Source: Nocardiopsis sp. NRRL B-16309
GTDB taxonomy: Bacteria; Actinomycetota; Actinomycetes; Streptosporangiales; Streptosporangiaceae
NCBI RefSeq assembly: GCF_001279585.1
Contig: NZ_LGEC01000080.1
Coordinates: 218,184 to 282,183, forward strand
Length of the DNA: 64,000 bases
Direction of reading: 5' to 3'
Below, piece by piece: positions 43,611 through 51,849 of this stretch. The notes under the pieces are model-generated. The model did no database searches. It was not told where the DNA came from and worked only from the letters and a program-made list of their open reading frames with translations. Made by a program: the position numbers and the translations under genes. How positions within the stretch are numbered: position 1 is the first letter of the stretch; each line of letters starts with the position of its first letter.

Positions 43611-44016
43611 GTGGGGTGTCGCGGAGCGGGCGCTGCGGGTGCCGCGGGGGAACGCGCCCGCTCGGGGGGCATCGGTCGGCGGGACCGAACGCGTCGGTCC
43701 CCTGGTCCTGGACTGTGCGCCGTCGTCGTCCACGTCCTGGTCGCTCGTTCCTCGGATGCGCTCACTCGTCGGGAGCGTCGAGGTCAGCCAACCCCTTCGA
43801 CCTCGTGAAATCCACTCTGGCGCGAGAGAACCGCGGATCTTCGACGGTGTCGTGCGGTGTGGACGAGGGGAGGCGCCGAACGCGCGGAGGCGGGTACCGG
43901 TCGTTCGGCCACGAATCGAGCGGAAGCCGGTCCGCGTGCCGGGAGTGCGACGAGGGGCGCCCGACGGCAGGGTCGTGCGCCCCTCACAGCATGCGGCCGC
44001 CTAGAGCGTGTTCCGC
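43611..44016. other. gene-free spacer
   Basis: Open frames exist on both strands because of the base composition, but none has a plausible start, site or recognisable protein. I see no strong repeat or hairpin either. Confidence 0.4.
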
Positions 44017-44196
44017 CTAGAGCTTCTGCTGGATCTGGTGGCTGAGGACGTTGACGGACTGCTGGTCCTCGTCATCGGTGATCGTGAACTGCGCACCGTT
44101 GCCCTTGCCCCGCACCGCCTGGATCCGGCCGGTGCGGACCTCGTCGTCGTGACGGCTGCTACGGAACTCCACGCGGTCGCCCTGCTTGAACGTCAT
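44017..44196 (-). CDS. DUF2945/Tudor-like small protein
   Basis: 59 residues: MTFKQGDRVEFRSSRHDD at the start, GRIQAVRGKGNGAQFTITDD, then VNVLSHQIQQKL. It matches the short hypervirulence-associated Tudor-like family (DUF2945), which is a small beta barrel with an unknown partner. ATG 44196 has GGAG about 9 bases before it; the open frame reaches further up but without a site. It diverges from an ATPase gene 317 bp away. Confidence 0.8.
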   Translation of the reverse strand: MTFKQGDRVEFRSSRHDDEVRTGRIQAVRGKGNGAQFTITDDEDQQSVNVLSHQIQQKL

Positions 44197-44319
44197 CTCG
44201 ATGTTCTCCGTTCTCGAACTTCTCAAGGTCGGCGCTTCGCCACGGACTCGGGCGGATGAGGCGCCGATGACTACGGAAAGTATCAAGTTGATCTCATTGT
44301 GGAGCGGCGTGGCGGGCCG

Positions 44320-44338
44320 ACTGTCGAGTCTTGACAGT
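44320..44338. promoter_or_regulatory. 6-7-6 inverted repeat overlapping TTGACA
   Basis: ACTGTC (44320-44325) and GACAGT (44333-44338) are exact inverted copies 7 bp apart. The right arm overlaps a consensus -35 hexamer, TTGACA (44331-44336). It lies between the divergent DUF2945 and ATPase genes, 175 bp before the ATPase start, so a regulator bound here could block that promoter. Confidence 0.45.
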
Positions 44339-44513
44339 TTCCGCCGTGTCAGTGCCGGGGAGCCGGGCCCGCCGGGGCCGGGCACCCATGGAAGGGACCG
44401 GTGGCCGGCCCCGGTGAACGCGGCCGCGGACGCGATGAGCACGGCGCCCGTCCCAGGGATGTCCGTGCCGTGCGGTAGCTTCGCCCGCGCACCGAACGAC
44501 GGAGGTAGGCGGC

Positions 44514-45254
44514 GTGTTCGTCGAAGGCATCGACATTCCCGAGGGTCTCGAACCCGTGGACCCCACCGAGTGGCCCTACTCGGTCCCGTCCGTGGGCCGA
44601 CTGCTCTCCGACCCGCTGGAGTTCCGCGCCCCCATCACCTTCCTGGTCGGCGAGAACGGCTCGGGCAAGTCCACCCTCGTCGAGGGGATCGCCGAGGCCT
44701 ACGGGCTGGACGGGCGCGGGGGCCGCGCCGGGCGCAAGTACGCCAACAACCGTCCCAAGGGCGTCCTGGGACAGCGGCTGCGCCTGGACCTGTCCCGGCG
44801 CGCCGCCCGACAGCGCCAGCTCGGACGCCGCTCCCAGACCGGGTTCTTCCTCCGCGCCGAGACGACCTTCGGGCTCGCCGAAGCGGTGTCGGGGCTGCCC
44901 GGCTACTGGCCGGAGGACCTGGCCGAACACAGCCACGGCGAGGGCTTCCTCATCATCCTCCGGAGCATGTTCGACAAGCCGGGCCTGTACCTGATGGACG
45001 AACCCGAGGCGGCGCTCAGCTTCCTGTCGTGCCTGCGCCTGGTCGGGGTGATGCACGACCTGGCCGAGTCCGGATCCCAGATCATCTGTGCCACGCACAG
45101 TCCGCTGCTCGCGGCGCTCCCGGGCGCCGACGTCATCGAGGTGGGCGACCACGGCGCCCGCCGGGTGCGGTGGGACGAGCTGGACATGGTCGACCACTGG
45201 CGGCGCTACCTGTCCGACCCCGGCACGTACCTGCGCCACGTCATCGAGCCCTGA
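44514..45254 (+). CDS. AAA family ATPase (COG3910-like, ABC-type fold)
   Basis: 246 residues from GTG 44514, with GGAGGTAGG upstream. Walker A GENGSGKST (near 45), the signature-like region around FFLRAETTFGLAEAV, Walker B LYLMDEPEAAL and the switch His in ICATHSPLLAAL. It is a lone soluble ABC-type ATPase with no membrane part, related to SMC/RecF-like predicted ATPases. Relatives are found both as single genes and with nuclease partners; no nuclease is next to it here. Function unknown. Confidence 0.85.
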   Translation: MFVEGIDIPEGLEPVDPTEWPYSVPSVGRLLSDPLEFRAPITFLVGENGSGKSTLVEGIAEAYGLDGRGGRAGRKYANNRPKGVLGQRLRLDLSRRAARQRQLGRRSQTGFFLRAETTFGLAEAVSGLPGYWPEDLAEHSHGEGFLIILRSMFDKPGLYLMDEPEAALSFLSCLRLVGVMHDLAESGSQIICATHSPLLAALPGADVIEVGDHGARRVRWDELDMVDHWRRYLSDPGTYLRHVIEP

Positions 45255-45351
45255 CCGCGCGCCCGGCCGCGGGGCCGCCGGTGTACGCACGCCTATGCGC
45301 GGCGGACTCCGGCGCATGGCCCCGGGCCGTGCCGCGCGCCAGGATTCCGGT

Positions 45352-46200
45352 ATGGACAACGCGCCAGTACTCGTCATCGGAGCGACCGGCAAGACCGGCC
45401 GCAGGGTTACTGCCCGCCTGCGGGAGCAGGGCATCGAGGTCAGGGCGGCATCGCGCTCGGGAGAGGTCCGGTTCGACTGGGCCGATCCGGACACGTGGAA
45501 GCCCGCCCTGGAGGGGGTGTCGGGGGTGTACGTCGTGCCCCTGGACGCGCCGCCCTCGCGCACACCGGCGCTGGTCGAGGCCGCCGTGGCCGCGGGAGTC
45601 GGCCGCCTGGTGCTGCTGAGCGCCCGCGGTGTGGACGTGCCCGGCTACTTCGGGACCGACACCACCGCCAGCGAGCTCCACCTGGCGGGCGAGCGCGCGG
45701 TACGCGATTCCGGGGTGGAATGGACGATCCTGCGGCCGAGCTGGTTCGCGCAGAACTTCAGCGAGGGCGACTTCCGGGACGCCATCGTGGCGGGCGAGCT
45801 GGCGCTGCCCGCCGGGGACGGCCGGGCGGCGTTCGTCGACACCGAGGACATCGCGGCCGTGGCGGTCGCCGCCCTCACCGAGGACGGCCACGCGGGCACG
45901 ACCTACGAACTGACGGGGCCGCGCGCGGTCGGGCTGGCCGAACTCCTGGGGGAGATCGGCCGGATCGCCGGGATCGAGACGAGCTACGTGCCGGTCAGCG
46001 AGACCGCCTTCCAGGACGCGCTGGTCGCGGAGGGCGTCTCCGCGGCGGACGCCAAGCTGTGGTCCGACGCCCTGTACGCGATCCGGAGCAGCGGTGACGC
46101 GGTGGTCGCCGACGGAGTGCGCCGAGCCCTGGGCCGGGAGCCGCGCGACATCGCCGACGTCCTTCGGGACGAGCACGCCCGAGGCGCCTGGAAGCAGTGA
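45352..46200 (+). CDS. NmrA family NAD(P)-binding protein
   Basis: 282 residues. Nucleotide motif VIGATGKTGRRV at the N-terminus, then RLVLLSARGVDVPGYFGTD and WTILRPSWFAQNF, typical of NmrA/azoreductase-type proteins. ATG 45352 follows AGGATT by 6 bases, which could be a ribosome site or a poor -10. It is convergent with an AraC-type regulator gene; the two have a repeat-rich spacer between them. It is a paralogue of the NmrA protein at 33726. Confidence 0.88.
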   Translation: MDNAPVLVIGATGKTGRRVTARLREQGIEVRAASRSGEVRFDWADPDTWKPALEGVSGVYVVPLDAPPSRTPALVEAAVAAGVGRLVLLSARGVDVPGYFGTDTTASELHLAGERAVRDSGVEWTILRPSWFAQNFSEGDFRDAIVAGELALPAGDGRAAFVDTEDIAAVAVAALTEDGHAGTTYELTGPRAVGLAELLGEIGRIAGIETSYVPVSETAFQDALVAEGVSAADAKLWSDALYAIRSSGDAVVADGVRRALGREPRDIADVLRDEHARGAWKQ

Positions 46201-46417
46201 CCCGGACGGGCCTCCCGGTCGGTCGGGGCCAGTGTCCGGCCCGGGGCCCGTGTCTGGCCGAGGTGTCCGGCCCAGGGGGCCGTGCCCGACCCGTCGGGTC
46301 TGGCCTGGTCGGTCGTGGCCCCGTTTCCCAGGGGCACTGTGCCTGACCCGCCCGTGCCGGACCCGAACCGGCCACGCGTTCTCCTTGGGGTCCGTGACCC
46401 CGCGGCCACGGCCGGTT
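46201..46417. repeat. degenerate GC-rich repeats between convergent genes
   Basis: GTGTCCGGCCC occurs at 46232-46242 and 46263-46273, and variants such as CCCGTGTCTGGCC and GTGCCCGACCC fill the rest. It is noncoding. The copies are diverged, so its age is uncertain. Confidence 0.5.
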
Positions 46418-47377
46418 TCAACCGACCGGGTCGGCGACCTCCACCCGCGGGGCCCGCGTGTTGTCGGGTTCCCCAGCGGCGAGCCCCTGGCGGAAGGCGG
46501 TCGGGCTCACCCCGCGCACCCGCTTGAAGGCGGCGCTGAACCCGAAGGCGTCCGCGTAGCCGACCCGGCGGGCGACGGCGGCGACGGTCAGCTCCGGCCG
46601 GGCCAACAGGTCGGCGGCCAGGGTCATCCGCCACCGCGTGAGATAGGTGACCGGGCCCTCGCCGACCAGCTCGGTGAACCGCTTGGCCAGCGTCGTGCGC
46701 GAGACCCCCGCACGGGCCGCCAGTGACGCCGTGGTCCAGGGCTCGGCCGGACGGTCGTGCAGGGCCCGCAGCGCCGGGCCGACCACGTCGTCGCCCAGGG
46801 CCCCGTACCACTGGGGCCGCTCGGCCTCGGGCCGGTCGAACCAGTCGCGCAGCGCGCACACCAGCAGCCAGTCCAGCATCCGGTCCAGGACGGTCTGACG
46901 ACCCGGACCACCGGTGGCGATCTGCGCCTCCAGGTAGTCGCGCAGCGGGCCGCAGTCGCCGTTGTCGGGGACCACGAGCACCGTGGGCAGGACACGCAGG
47001 AGGTGGTGGGGGACCTCGGCGCGCACGTCGTAGGCTCCCGCCAGCAGCACGGTGCGGCCGGACAGCTCCCCGGGGTCCTCCTGGACGGTCGCGGGGGACG
47101 CACCGCCCACCTCCCGTGACGGGACTGGGCCGGACGCGGCCGGGTCATCGGTGAAGGAGAAGGGATCCGGCCCCCGGACGATCGCCGCCTCGCCCGTCGC
47201 GACGCGCCGGGGGGTTCCGGTCGACGGTACGATCCAGCCCGCGCCGCGCAGCGGTGTGCACAGCGTGAGGTAGGGGGCGTCGGTGAACCGGAGTGACCAC
47301 GGCGGTCGCAGGACCGACTTCCCGAAGACCGAACCGCGTCCCCTGACCCCGCTCAGCAGTGTGTCGACCACGTCCAT
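46418..47377 (-). CDS. AraC family regulator with cupin-type sensor domain
   Basis: 319 residues. The N-terminal half (VDTLLSGVRGRGSVFGKSVL to GRTVLLAGAYDV) is a cupin-like domain of the AraC cupin_6 kind. The C-terminal half has two HTH motifs: WTTASLAARAGVSRTTLAKR and LTVAAVARRVGYADAFGFSA. ATG 47377 lies 6 bases after TACAGT, so it may be leaderless. Its likely target is the convergent NmrA gene or itself. The DUF397 gene ends only 4 bp upstream. Confidence 0.88.
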   Translation of the reverse strand: MDVVDTLLSGVRGRGSVFGKSVLRPPWSLRFTDAPYLTLCTPLRGAGWIVPSTGTPRRVATGEAAIVRGPDPFSFTDDPAASGPVPSREVGGASPATVQEDPGELSGRTVLLAGAYDVRAEVPHHLLRVLPTVLVVPDNGDCGPLRDYLEAQIATGGPGRQTVLDRMLDWLLVCALRDWFDRPEAERPQWYGALGDDVVGPALRALHDRPAEPWTTASLAARAGVSRTTLAKRFTELVGEGPVTYLTRWRMTLAADLLARPELTVAAVARRVGYADAFGFSAAFKRVRGVSPTAFRQGLAAGEPDNTRAPRVEVADPVG

Positions 47378-47381
47378 GCCG

Positions 47382-47570
47382 TCACTGTAGGCGGGACCCG
47401 TCCCCCCGCAACCCGCGGACGAAGCCGCGCCACTCGGCGGGCGAGAACGACAGGTGGCCGGCCGCACGGTGGCGGGTGTCGCGGACGTCCGCGCCGTCCG
47501 GTTTCTCCCGGACCTCGACACAGTCGTTGCTGCCGCCGCTGTACGTCGACTTGTGCCATTCATCAGCCAT
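47382..47570 (-). CDS. DUF397 family small acidic protein
   Basis: 62 residues: WHKSTYSGGSNDCVEVREKP, then VRDTRHRAAGHLSFSPAEWR. DUF397 proteins partner with XRE regulators of the WhiJ type in streptomycetes and may act as antitoxin-like or modulating proteins. Here the XRE gene ends 2 bp upstream on the same strand, so the two are co-transcribed. A second DUF397 gene is at 60249. Confidence 0.9.
   Translation of the reverse strand: MADEWHKSTYSGGSNDCVEVREKPDGADVRDTRHRAAGHLSFSPAEWRGFVRGLRGDGSRLQ
47384..47389 (-). promoter_or_regulatory. -10 element of a leaderless promoter for the AraC gene
   Basis: TACAGT on the minus strand ends 6 bases before ATG 47377; it lies within the last codons of the DUF397 gene. 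Confidence 0.4.
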
Positions 47571-47572
47571 CG

Positions 47573-48376
47573 CTATTCCATCCTCTTCATCTCTTCGTGG
47601 ATCGCCCGCAGTGACGATTCCGGATCCAGGGCCACGCCCTGGAGGGCGGCGAACAGCATGCGTCGTCGTGCCACGGATGTCGAATTCGTGAGAACGCGGC
47701 CCTCTTCCGCGCTTTCCACATAGGCGATGTCGGGATCATCGCGCATCGTGAGAACTCGAAACGACCCGGAGTTTCCAGGATGCTTCGGATGGTCGGTCGG
47801 GACGACCTGTAGTGTGAGCCGTTCCCGTTCGGCCAGGGCTGCGATGTGGGCGAGTTGTTCACGCGTGGCGTGCGGACCACCGTACCTGCGGCTCAACAAT
47901 GACCGGTCGATGACCAGCCACAGCATCGGATGCAGGGACTCGTCCATATGGCGGGCCCGGTCCATGCGCTCGCGCACGCGGGCGGAGATCTCGTCCGGCG
48001 GCAGCCAGGGGAGTGCGGACCGGATGAGCGCGCGTGCGCACCCCTCGGTCTGAAGATAACTCGGAAAGGCCAGGGCCTGGTATTCGTACACCGCTTCCGC
48101 TTCTTGTACGGCGGTGGCGATCTCGTCCAACCAGGCCGGCCGTCTGCCGCCGGTGAGATCGTCCCATAAACGCTCCAGTTGACCGAATCCAATGGCCCCG
48201 TCCAGCGCCGAACGCAACTGGGCCGAGGGGTTCGCCTTTCCCCGTTCGATGTCCGAGATCTGGGATTTACTGCTGTTGACGCGGCGTGCCAGAGCCGTCT
48301 GTGTCAAGGACACCTCGTTGCGGAGACGCTGCACTTCCCGCCCGTAGCGAAGGAGCGCTTGCTTGTGAGGGGGCAT
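47573..48376 (-). CDS. XRE family regulator with DUF5753 domain (WhiJ-like)
   Basis: 267 residues. HTH near 10-60: EVQRLRNEVSLTQTALARRV then NSSKSQISDIERGKANPSAQ. The rest is the DUF5753 domain (YEYQALAFPSYLQTEGCARA, VIDRSLLSRRYGGP, LTLQVVPTDHP). In Streptomyces, WhiJ-type proteins with DUF397 partners control aerial growth and sporulation. ATG 48376 was chosen over 48394 because the HTH follows at the usual distance. It is 2 bp from the DUF397 gene and diverges from the HATPase gene. Its GC content is lower than that of its neighbours. Confidence 0.9.
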   Translation of the reverse strand: MPPHKQALLRYGREVQRLRNEVSLTQTALARRVNSSKSQISDIERGKANPSAQLRSALDGAIGFGQLERLWDDLTGGRRPAWLDEIATAVQEAEAVYEYQALAFPSYLQTEGCARALIRSALPWLPPDEISARVRERMDRARHMDESLHPMLWLVIDRSLLSRRYGGPHATREQLAHIAALAERERLTLQVVPTDHPKHPGNSGSFRVLTMRDDPDIAYVESAEEGRVLTNSTSVARRRMLFAALQGVALDPESSLRAIHEEMKRME

Positions 48377-48568
48377 AGGTCTAGCACAGCACACGGCACC
48401 TCCGCCGTGGAGCTATTCCGGAAGATTCCGGTGACTCCGGAAGGTATCCGAAGCGCTACCGAACGTCTTCCCCCGAGGTCGTCGCGGCGGGATCGTGGAG
48501 TCCACGGGTGCGGACCGGATGTCCGCGGCCGTGCACAGTCGTGGCCCTGACGCCGACCGGGAGCAGCC

Positions 48569-49096
48569 GTGGACACTCGACCCGCCCTGTCCGTGAACAT
48601 CAGCCTCACCGAGGCCAGAATCGGACGCCCGGGATCGCCCGGCGATCTCGCACCGGTCCTGCCCGAAGGCGGGCGGCCGGTGGCCCTGGAGCTGACCGTG
48701 CCGGGCCTGCCGTCCCAGGCCCGCGCGGTCCGCCGCTACCTGCACGACCTCACCGCCGACCTGCCGGTGCCCGCGGCCCCGGCGGTGTGGATGGGCTCCG
48801 AGCTGTTCGCGAACGCCGTGCTGCACAGCCGGAGCGGCGACCCGGGCGGGACGGTCACCGTCGGCGTGTACGAGTGGCCCGACCGGATCCGGGTGCGGAT
48901 GGTCGACGACGGCCCCCGTCCGGAGTCGGTCGGCGGCCCGCACGTGCGGCCGCTCGACCTGGACGAACCGGGCGGACTCGGACTGCGCGTGGTGTCGACG
49001 GAGGCCGCGCGCTGGGGCGTGGAACACCCCGGTGACGGGCGCACCGGCGTGTGGTTCGACCTCGACCTGCCCGGTCCGTCGCGCGTGTGCCGGTGA
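48569..49096 (+). CDS. ATP-binding protein (HATPase, anti-sigma/RsbW-like)
   Basis: 175 residues from GTG 48569 (GGGAG upstream). The GHKL ATPase N-box is GSELFANAVLHSRSG and the G1 box is MVDDGPRPES, followed by GGLGLRVVSTEA. Such single-domain proteins are typical companions of WhiJ/AbaA-type clusters and of anti-sigma factor systems. The first 35 residues do not match the fold and may be an extension. It diverges from the XRE gene, with the BldC-like gene following 71 bp later. Confidence 0.88.
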   Translation: MDTRPALSVNISLTEARIGRPGSPGDLAPVLPEGGRPVALELTVPGLPSQARAVRRYLHDLTADLPVPAAPAVWMGSELFANAVLHSRSGDPGGTVTVGVYEWPDRIRVRMVDDGPRPESVGGPHVRPLDLDEPGGLGLRVVSTEAARWGVEHPGDGRTGVWFDLDLPGPSRVCR

Positions 49097-49167
49097 GCGC
49101 CGCCGTACCGCGTACCCGCGAAACCCCCGGGGACCCCGCCCCCGCCCTTCCAGGAAAGGACCCTCAC

Positions 49168-49401
49168 GTGCCCCCGAACCCCGATTTCCCCGCGCACTCC
49201 AGCGCCTCCCTCGAAGACGAGGACGACCTGCTGACGTCACCGGAGGTGGCCGCCCTCTTCCGGGTCGACGTCAAGACCGTGTCCAGGTGGGCGGTCCAGG
49301 GCCGCCTGCCCAGCTTCCGCACCCCCGGCGGACACCGCCGCTTCCCCTCGGGCGAGGTCCACGCCCTGCTCGCCCGCAGCCACACCCCGATCCGGAGCTG
49401 A
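49168..49401 (+). CDS. BldC-like MerR-type DNA-binding protein
   Basis: 77 residues from GTG 49168, with GAAAGGA upstream. The core LLTSPEVAALFRVDVKTVSR, then WAVQGRLPSFRTPGGHRRFP, is very like BldC, which represses and activates developmental genes in Streptomyces by binding direct repeats. Whether this is the true BldC or a paralogue is unclear. It follows the HATPase gene on the same strand and may share its promoter. Confidence 0.88.
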   Translation: MPPNPDFPAHSSASLEDEDDLLTSPEVAALFRVDVKTVSRWAVQGRLPSFRTPGGHRRFPSGEVHALLARSHTPIRS

Positions 49402-49478
49402 CCGGGTCGCCCGAGCCGGGGCCCGGTCGTGGGAACACCGTCGGCCGGGCGCCCACCAGGATCGCCCCCCGCCCGGCC

Positions 49479-49692
49479 GGGCCACCGGAGCCGTCGGCCG
49501 GGTCTCGCGGGCGTGTGCCCGGTCGGGCCACCGGAGCGCTCGGCCGGGTTCCGGCCGAGTTCCGCGGCGGAGCGTTCGGCCGGCTCTCGTAAGGGAGCGC
49601 CCGGCTGGACTCGTACGGGAAAGGGCCCGGCCGGGCCACCGGAGCGCTCGGTCAGATCCCGGCCGAGCGGCCCATCGGAGCGTTCGGCCAGG
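49479..49692. repeat. imperfect GC-rich direct repeats in the spacer
   Basis: The word GGGCCACCGGAGC and its surroundings (next CG(T/C)TCGGCCGGGT) occur at about 49479, 49525 and 49633, with diverged copies at 49564 and 49668. Spacing is uneven (46, 108 and 36 bp). The 441-bp gap from the BldC-like gene to the next start otherwise shows nothing coding. Confidence 0.6.
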
Positions 49693-49842
49693 TCGCGTGC
49701 GGCAGCGCGTGTCAGGTGCCCCGGCTCCGGTCGTCCGGTATCCGGGTGCGCGACGGCAGCCCTCAGGGCTCTCCGTGCCGTCGGACAGCGGCGGTGTAGG
49801 TTACTTATCAGTAGTGGCCGACGTCACCCCCTGAGGAGCCGC

Positions 49843-50505
49843 ATGCCCACCCTTGACCGCCACGACGACGTCTTCGTCCTCGACCTCGGTGACGGTGAGA
49901 ACCGCCTGCACCCCGACTGGCTCACCGGGGTCGACGCGGCCCTGGACGAGGTCGAGAAGGCCGAGGGCCCGCGCGCCCTGGTGACCACCGCGACCGGCAA
50001 GTTCTACTCCAACGGACTGGACCTCGACTGGCTGTTCGCCCACCCCGAGGAGCACCCGGACTACGTCGCGCGGGTCCAGGACCTCCTGGCACGGATGCTG
50101 TCCCTGCCGGTCTTCACGGTGTCGGCCGTCCAGGGGCACGCCTTCGCCGCCGGTGCGATGCTCTCCCTGGCCCACGACGTCCGCGTCATGCGCGCCGACC
50201 GCGGCTTCTGGTGCCTGCCCGAGGCAGACATCAACATCCCGTTCACGCCCGGCATGTCCGCGCTCATCCAGGCACGACTGGCCCCGCAGGTCGCGCACGT
50301 GGCGATGACCACCGCCCGCCGCTACGGCGGCGACGACGCGCTCGCCGCCGGGATCGTCGACCACGCCGTGCCCGAGGACGACGTGCGCCCGACCGCGGTG
50401 GAGATCGCCGGCGCGCAGGCGGCCAAGGCGGCGCACCCGACCCTGGGGACGATCAAGTCCCGCCTGTACGGCCCGGTCCTGGAGCTGCTCAGGGAACGCG
50501 GCTGA
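49843..50505 (+). CDS. enoyl-CoA hydratase/isomerase family protein
   Basis: 220 residues from ATG 49843 (GAGGAG upstream). The crotonase fold is seen in FYSNGLDLDWLF, SAVQGHAFAAGAMLSLAHD (oxyanion-hole loop) and FWCLPEADINIPFTPGMSALI. Length fits the short Delta3,Delta2-enoyl-CoA isomerase-like branch. The catalytic Glu of the hydratases is not evident, so an isomerase or other CoA-thioester activity is likelier. It appears to be a single-gene unit. Confidence 0.85.
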   Translation: MPTLDRHDDVFVLDLGDGENRLHPDWLTGVDAALDEVEKAEGPRALVTTATGKFYSNGLDLDWLFAHPEEHPDYVARVQDLLARMLSLPVFTVSAVQGHAFAAGAMLSLAHDVRVMRADRGFWCLPEADINIPFTPGMSALIQARLAPQVAHVAMTTARRYGGDDALAAGIVDHAVPEDDVRPTAVEIAGAQAAKAAHPTLGTIKSRLYGPVLELLRERG

Positions 50506-50535
50506 CCCGGCGGCGGCCGACGGCCGCCCCCGGGA

Positions 50536-51813
50536 TCACAGGCCCTCGCCGTGCACGGACCCGGGGGTTCCCCCGGTCGTGGCGTAGCCGCCCGCGCCGC
50601 TCAGGTCCTGCCACTCCTCCCAGGAGCGCTGCCAGTAGCCCCAGCCGTTGTTCCACTCCACCTCGCGGTCGGTGCCGGTGGTCTCCAGCACGTCGCCCAT
50701 GAGGGTGTTCTCGTACAGCCACCTCGCGTCGTCCATCCGCAGGTTGGTGCAGCCGTTGGACGTGTTCGCGATGCCGATGTTGGTGTTCGAGGACGCCTCG
50801 TGCAGGTACTCGCCGGAGTTGGTGACGCGGATCCCGTACTGGACCGTGGTGTTGTACGAGGGCAGGTTGTCCGGTTTGTCGGTGGTGGAGGAGTCCATCT
50901 CCACGGTCTCCCGCCGCTCCATCAGGGCGTGGACGCCGCTGGTCGTGGTGTTGAAGTGCTCACTGGCGAGGCCGTTGCTGACGGGGATGACGCGCTCCTC
51001 CTCGCCGTCGGTGGTGACGACGAGTTCGTGGTCGGGCACGTGCATCGTCAGGATCCGCTCGGCTCCGATCTCGAAGTCGAGGCTGTAGTTGCGGACACCG
51101 AACACGCCGTCGGCGGCCTCCACACCGGCCAGGTGCATGTCGACCCGGACGTTCTGGTGGGGCTCCCAGTACTCCTCCGGCCGGAAGACCACCGTCCGGT
51201 CGCCGTCGAGCCATCCCCAGGCGCCCTCGACGCCCTGGTCGGAGACCACCTCCAGGGCGTTCTCGATCTGCGCCTTGTTGGTCACCGGAAGGTCGAACTC
51301 GACCACGATCGGCATGCCCACGCCGACCGTCTCGCCGCTGTTGGGGAAGTTCCGCACCAGTTCGAGGCGCTGCCCGGCGACGGCCGGGGCGGTCGTGAAC
51401 TCGGCGACCTCCTCGCTCCGCGCGCCGGACCCGTCCTCGACGGTGGCGGTGACGACGACCTCGGCGCCGGGCCGCAGGGCCCAGTCGGCGACCCACGCCC
51501 CGCCGTCCTCGTCGAGCGTTCCCGAGACCTCGTAGAGCGCGGGATCGTCGTCCTCGTCGCCCACCGTGCCGGCCTCGTCGACCACGACCTGCTCCACGCG
51601 CACGTCGGTGACGGTGCCGCCCTCGGCACTGACGCGGACGGGGGTGTTCGGCGCGACCTCCTCGGCCCCGGCCTCGGGGGTGATGCTCACCTCGACCGGA
51701 TCCGCGGCGCCGGCCGGCGGCTCGGAACCGGAGGTGCAGGCGGTCGCGGCGAGGACGAGCACCGCCGCCACGGCACCGGTTCTCCGCCTCGCCGACTGGT
51801 GGATCCTGGTCAT
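50536..51813 (-). CDS. lipoprotein L,D-transpeptidase (YkuD) with Ig-like domains
   Basis: 425 residues. Lipobox LAATAC with C26. Residues of about 45-290 are two Ig-like domains of the actinomycete Ldt kind (VEVSITPEAGAEEVAPNTPV at the start), then the catalytic YkuD domain. The active Cys is C355 in TSNGCTNLRM; the His usually found before Gly-Cys (SHGC) is replaced by Asn here, while YLHEAS keeps an upstream His. Such enzymes make 3-3 cross-links in peptidoglycan outside the membrane. ATG 51813 was chosen; an extension to 51849 is open. Confidence 0.85.
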   Translation of the reverse strand: MTRIHQSARRRTGAVAAVLVLAATACTSGSEPPAGAADPVEVSITPEAGAEEVAPNTPVRVSAEGGTVTDVRVEQVVVDEAGTVGDEDDDPALYEVSGTLDEDGGAWVADWALRPGAEVVVTATVEDGSGARSEEVAEFTTAPAVAGQRLELVRNFPNSGETVGVGMPIVVEFDLPVTNKAQIENALEVVSDQGVEGAWGWLDGDRTVVFRPEEYWEPHQNVRVDMHLAGVEAADGVFGVRNYSLDFEIGAERILTMHVPDHELVVTTDGEEERVIPVSNGLASEHFNTTTSGVHALMERRETVEMDSSTTDKPDNLPSYNTTVQYGIRVTNSGEYLHEASSNTNIGIANTSNGCTNLRMDDARWLYENTLMGDVLETTGTDREVEWNNGWGYWQRSWEEWQDLSGAGGYATTGGTPGSVHGEGL

Positions 51814-51849
51814 CACGTCCGTACCCCCCGCTGCGCGCACACCCTTCAC

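Noticed and set aside
43520..44020. Plus-strand frame over the Crp upstream region
   Set aside because: Odd composition (Arg/Ser/Cys-rich), no site, and it starts inside the Crp gene on the other strand.
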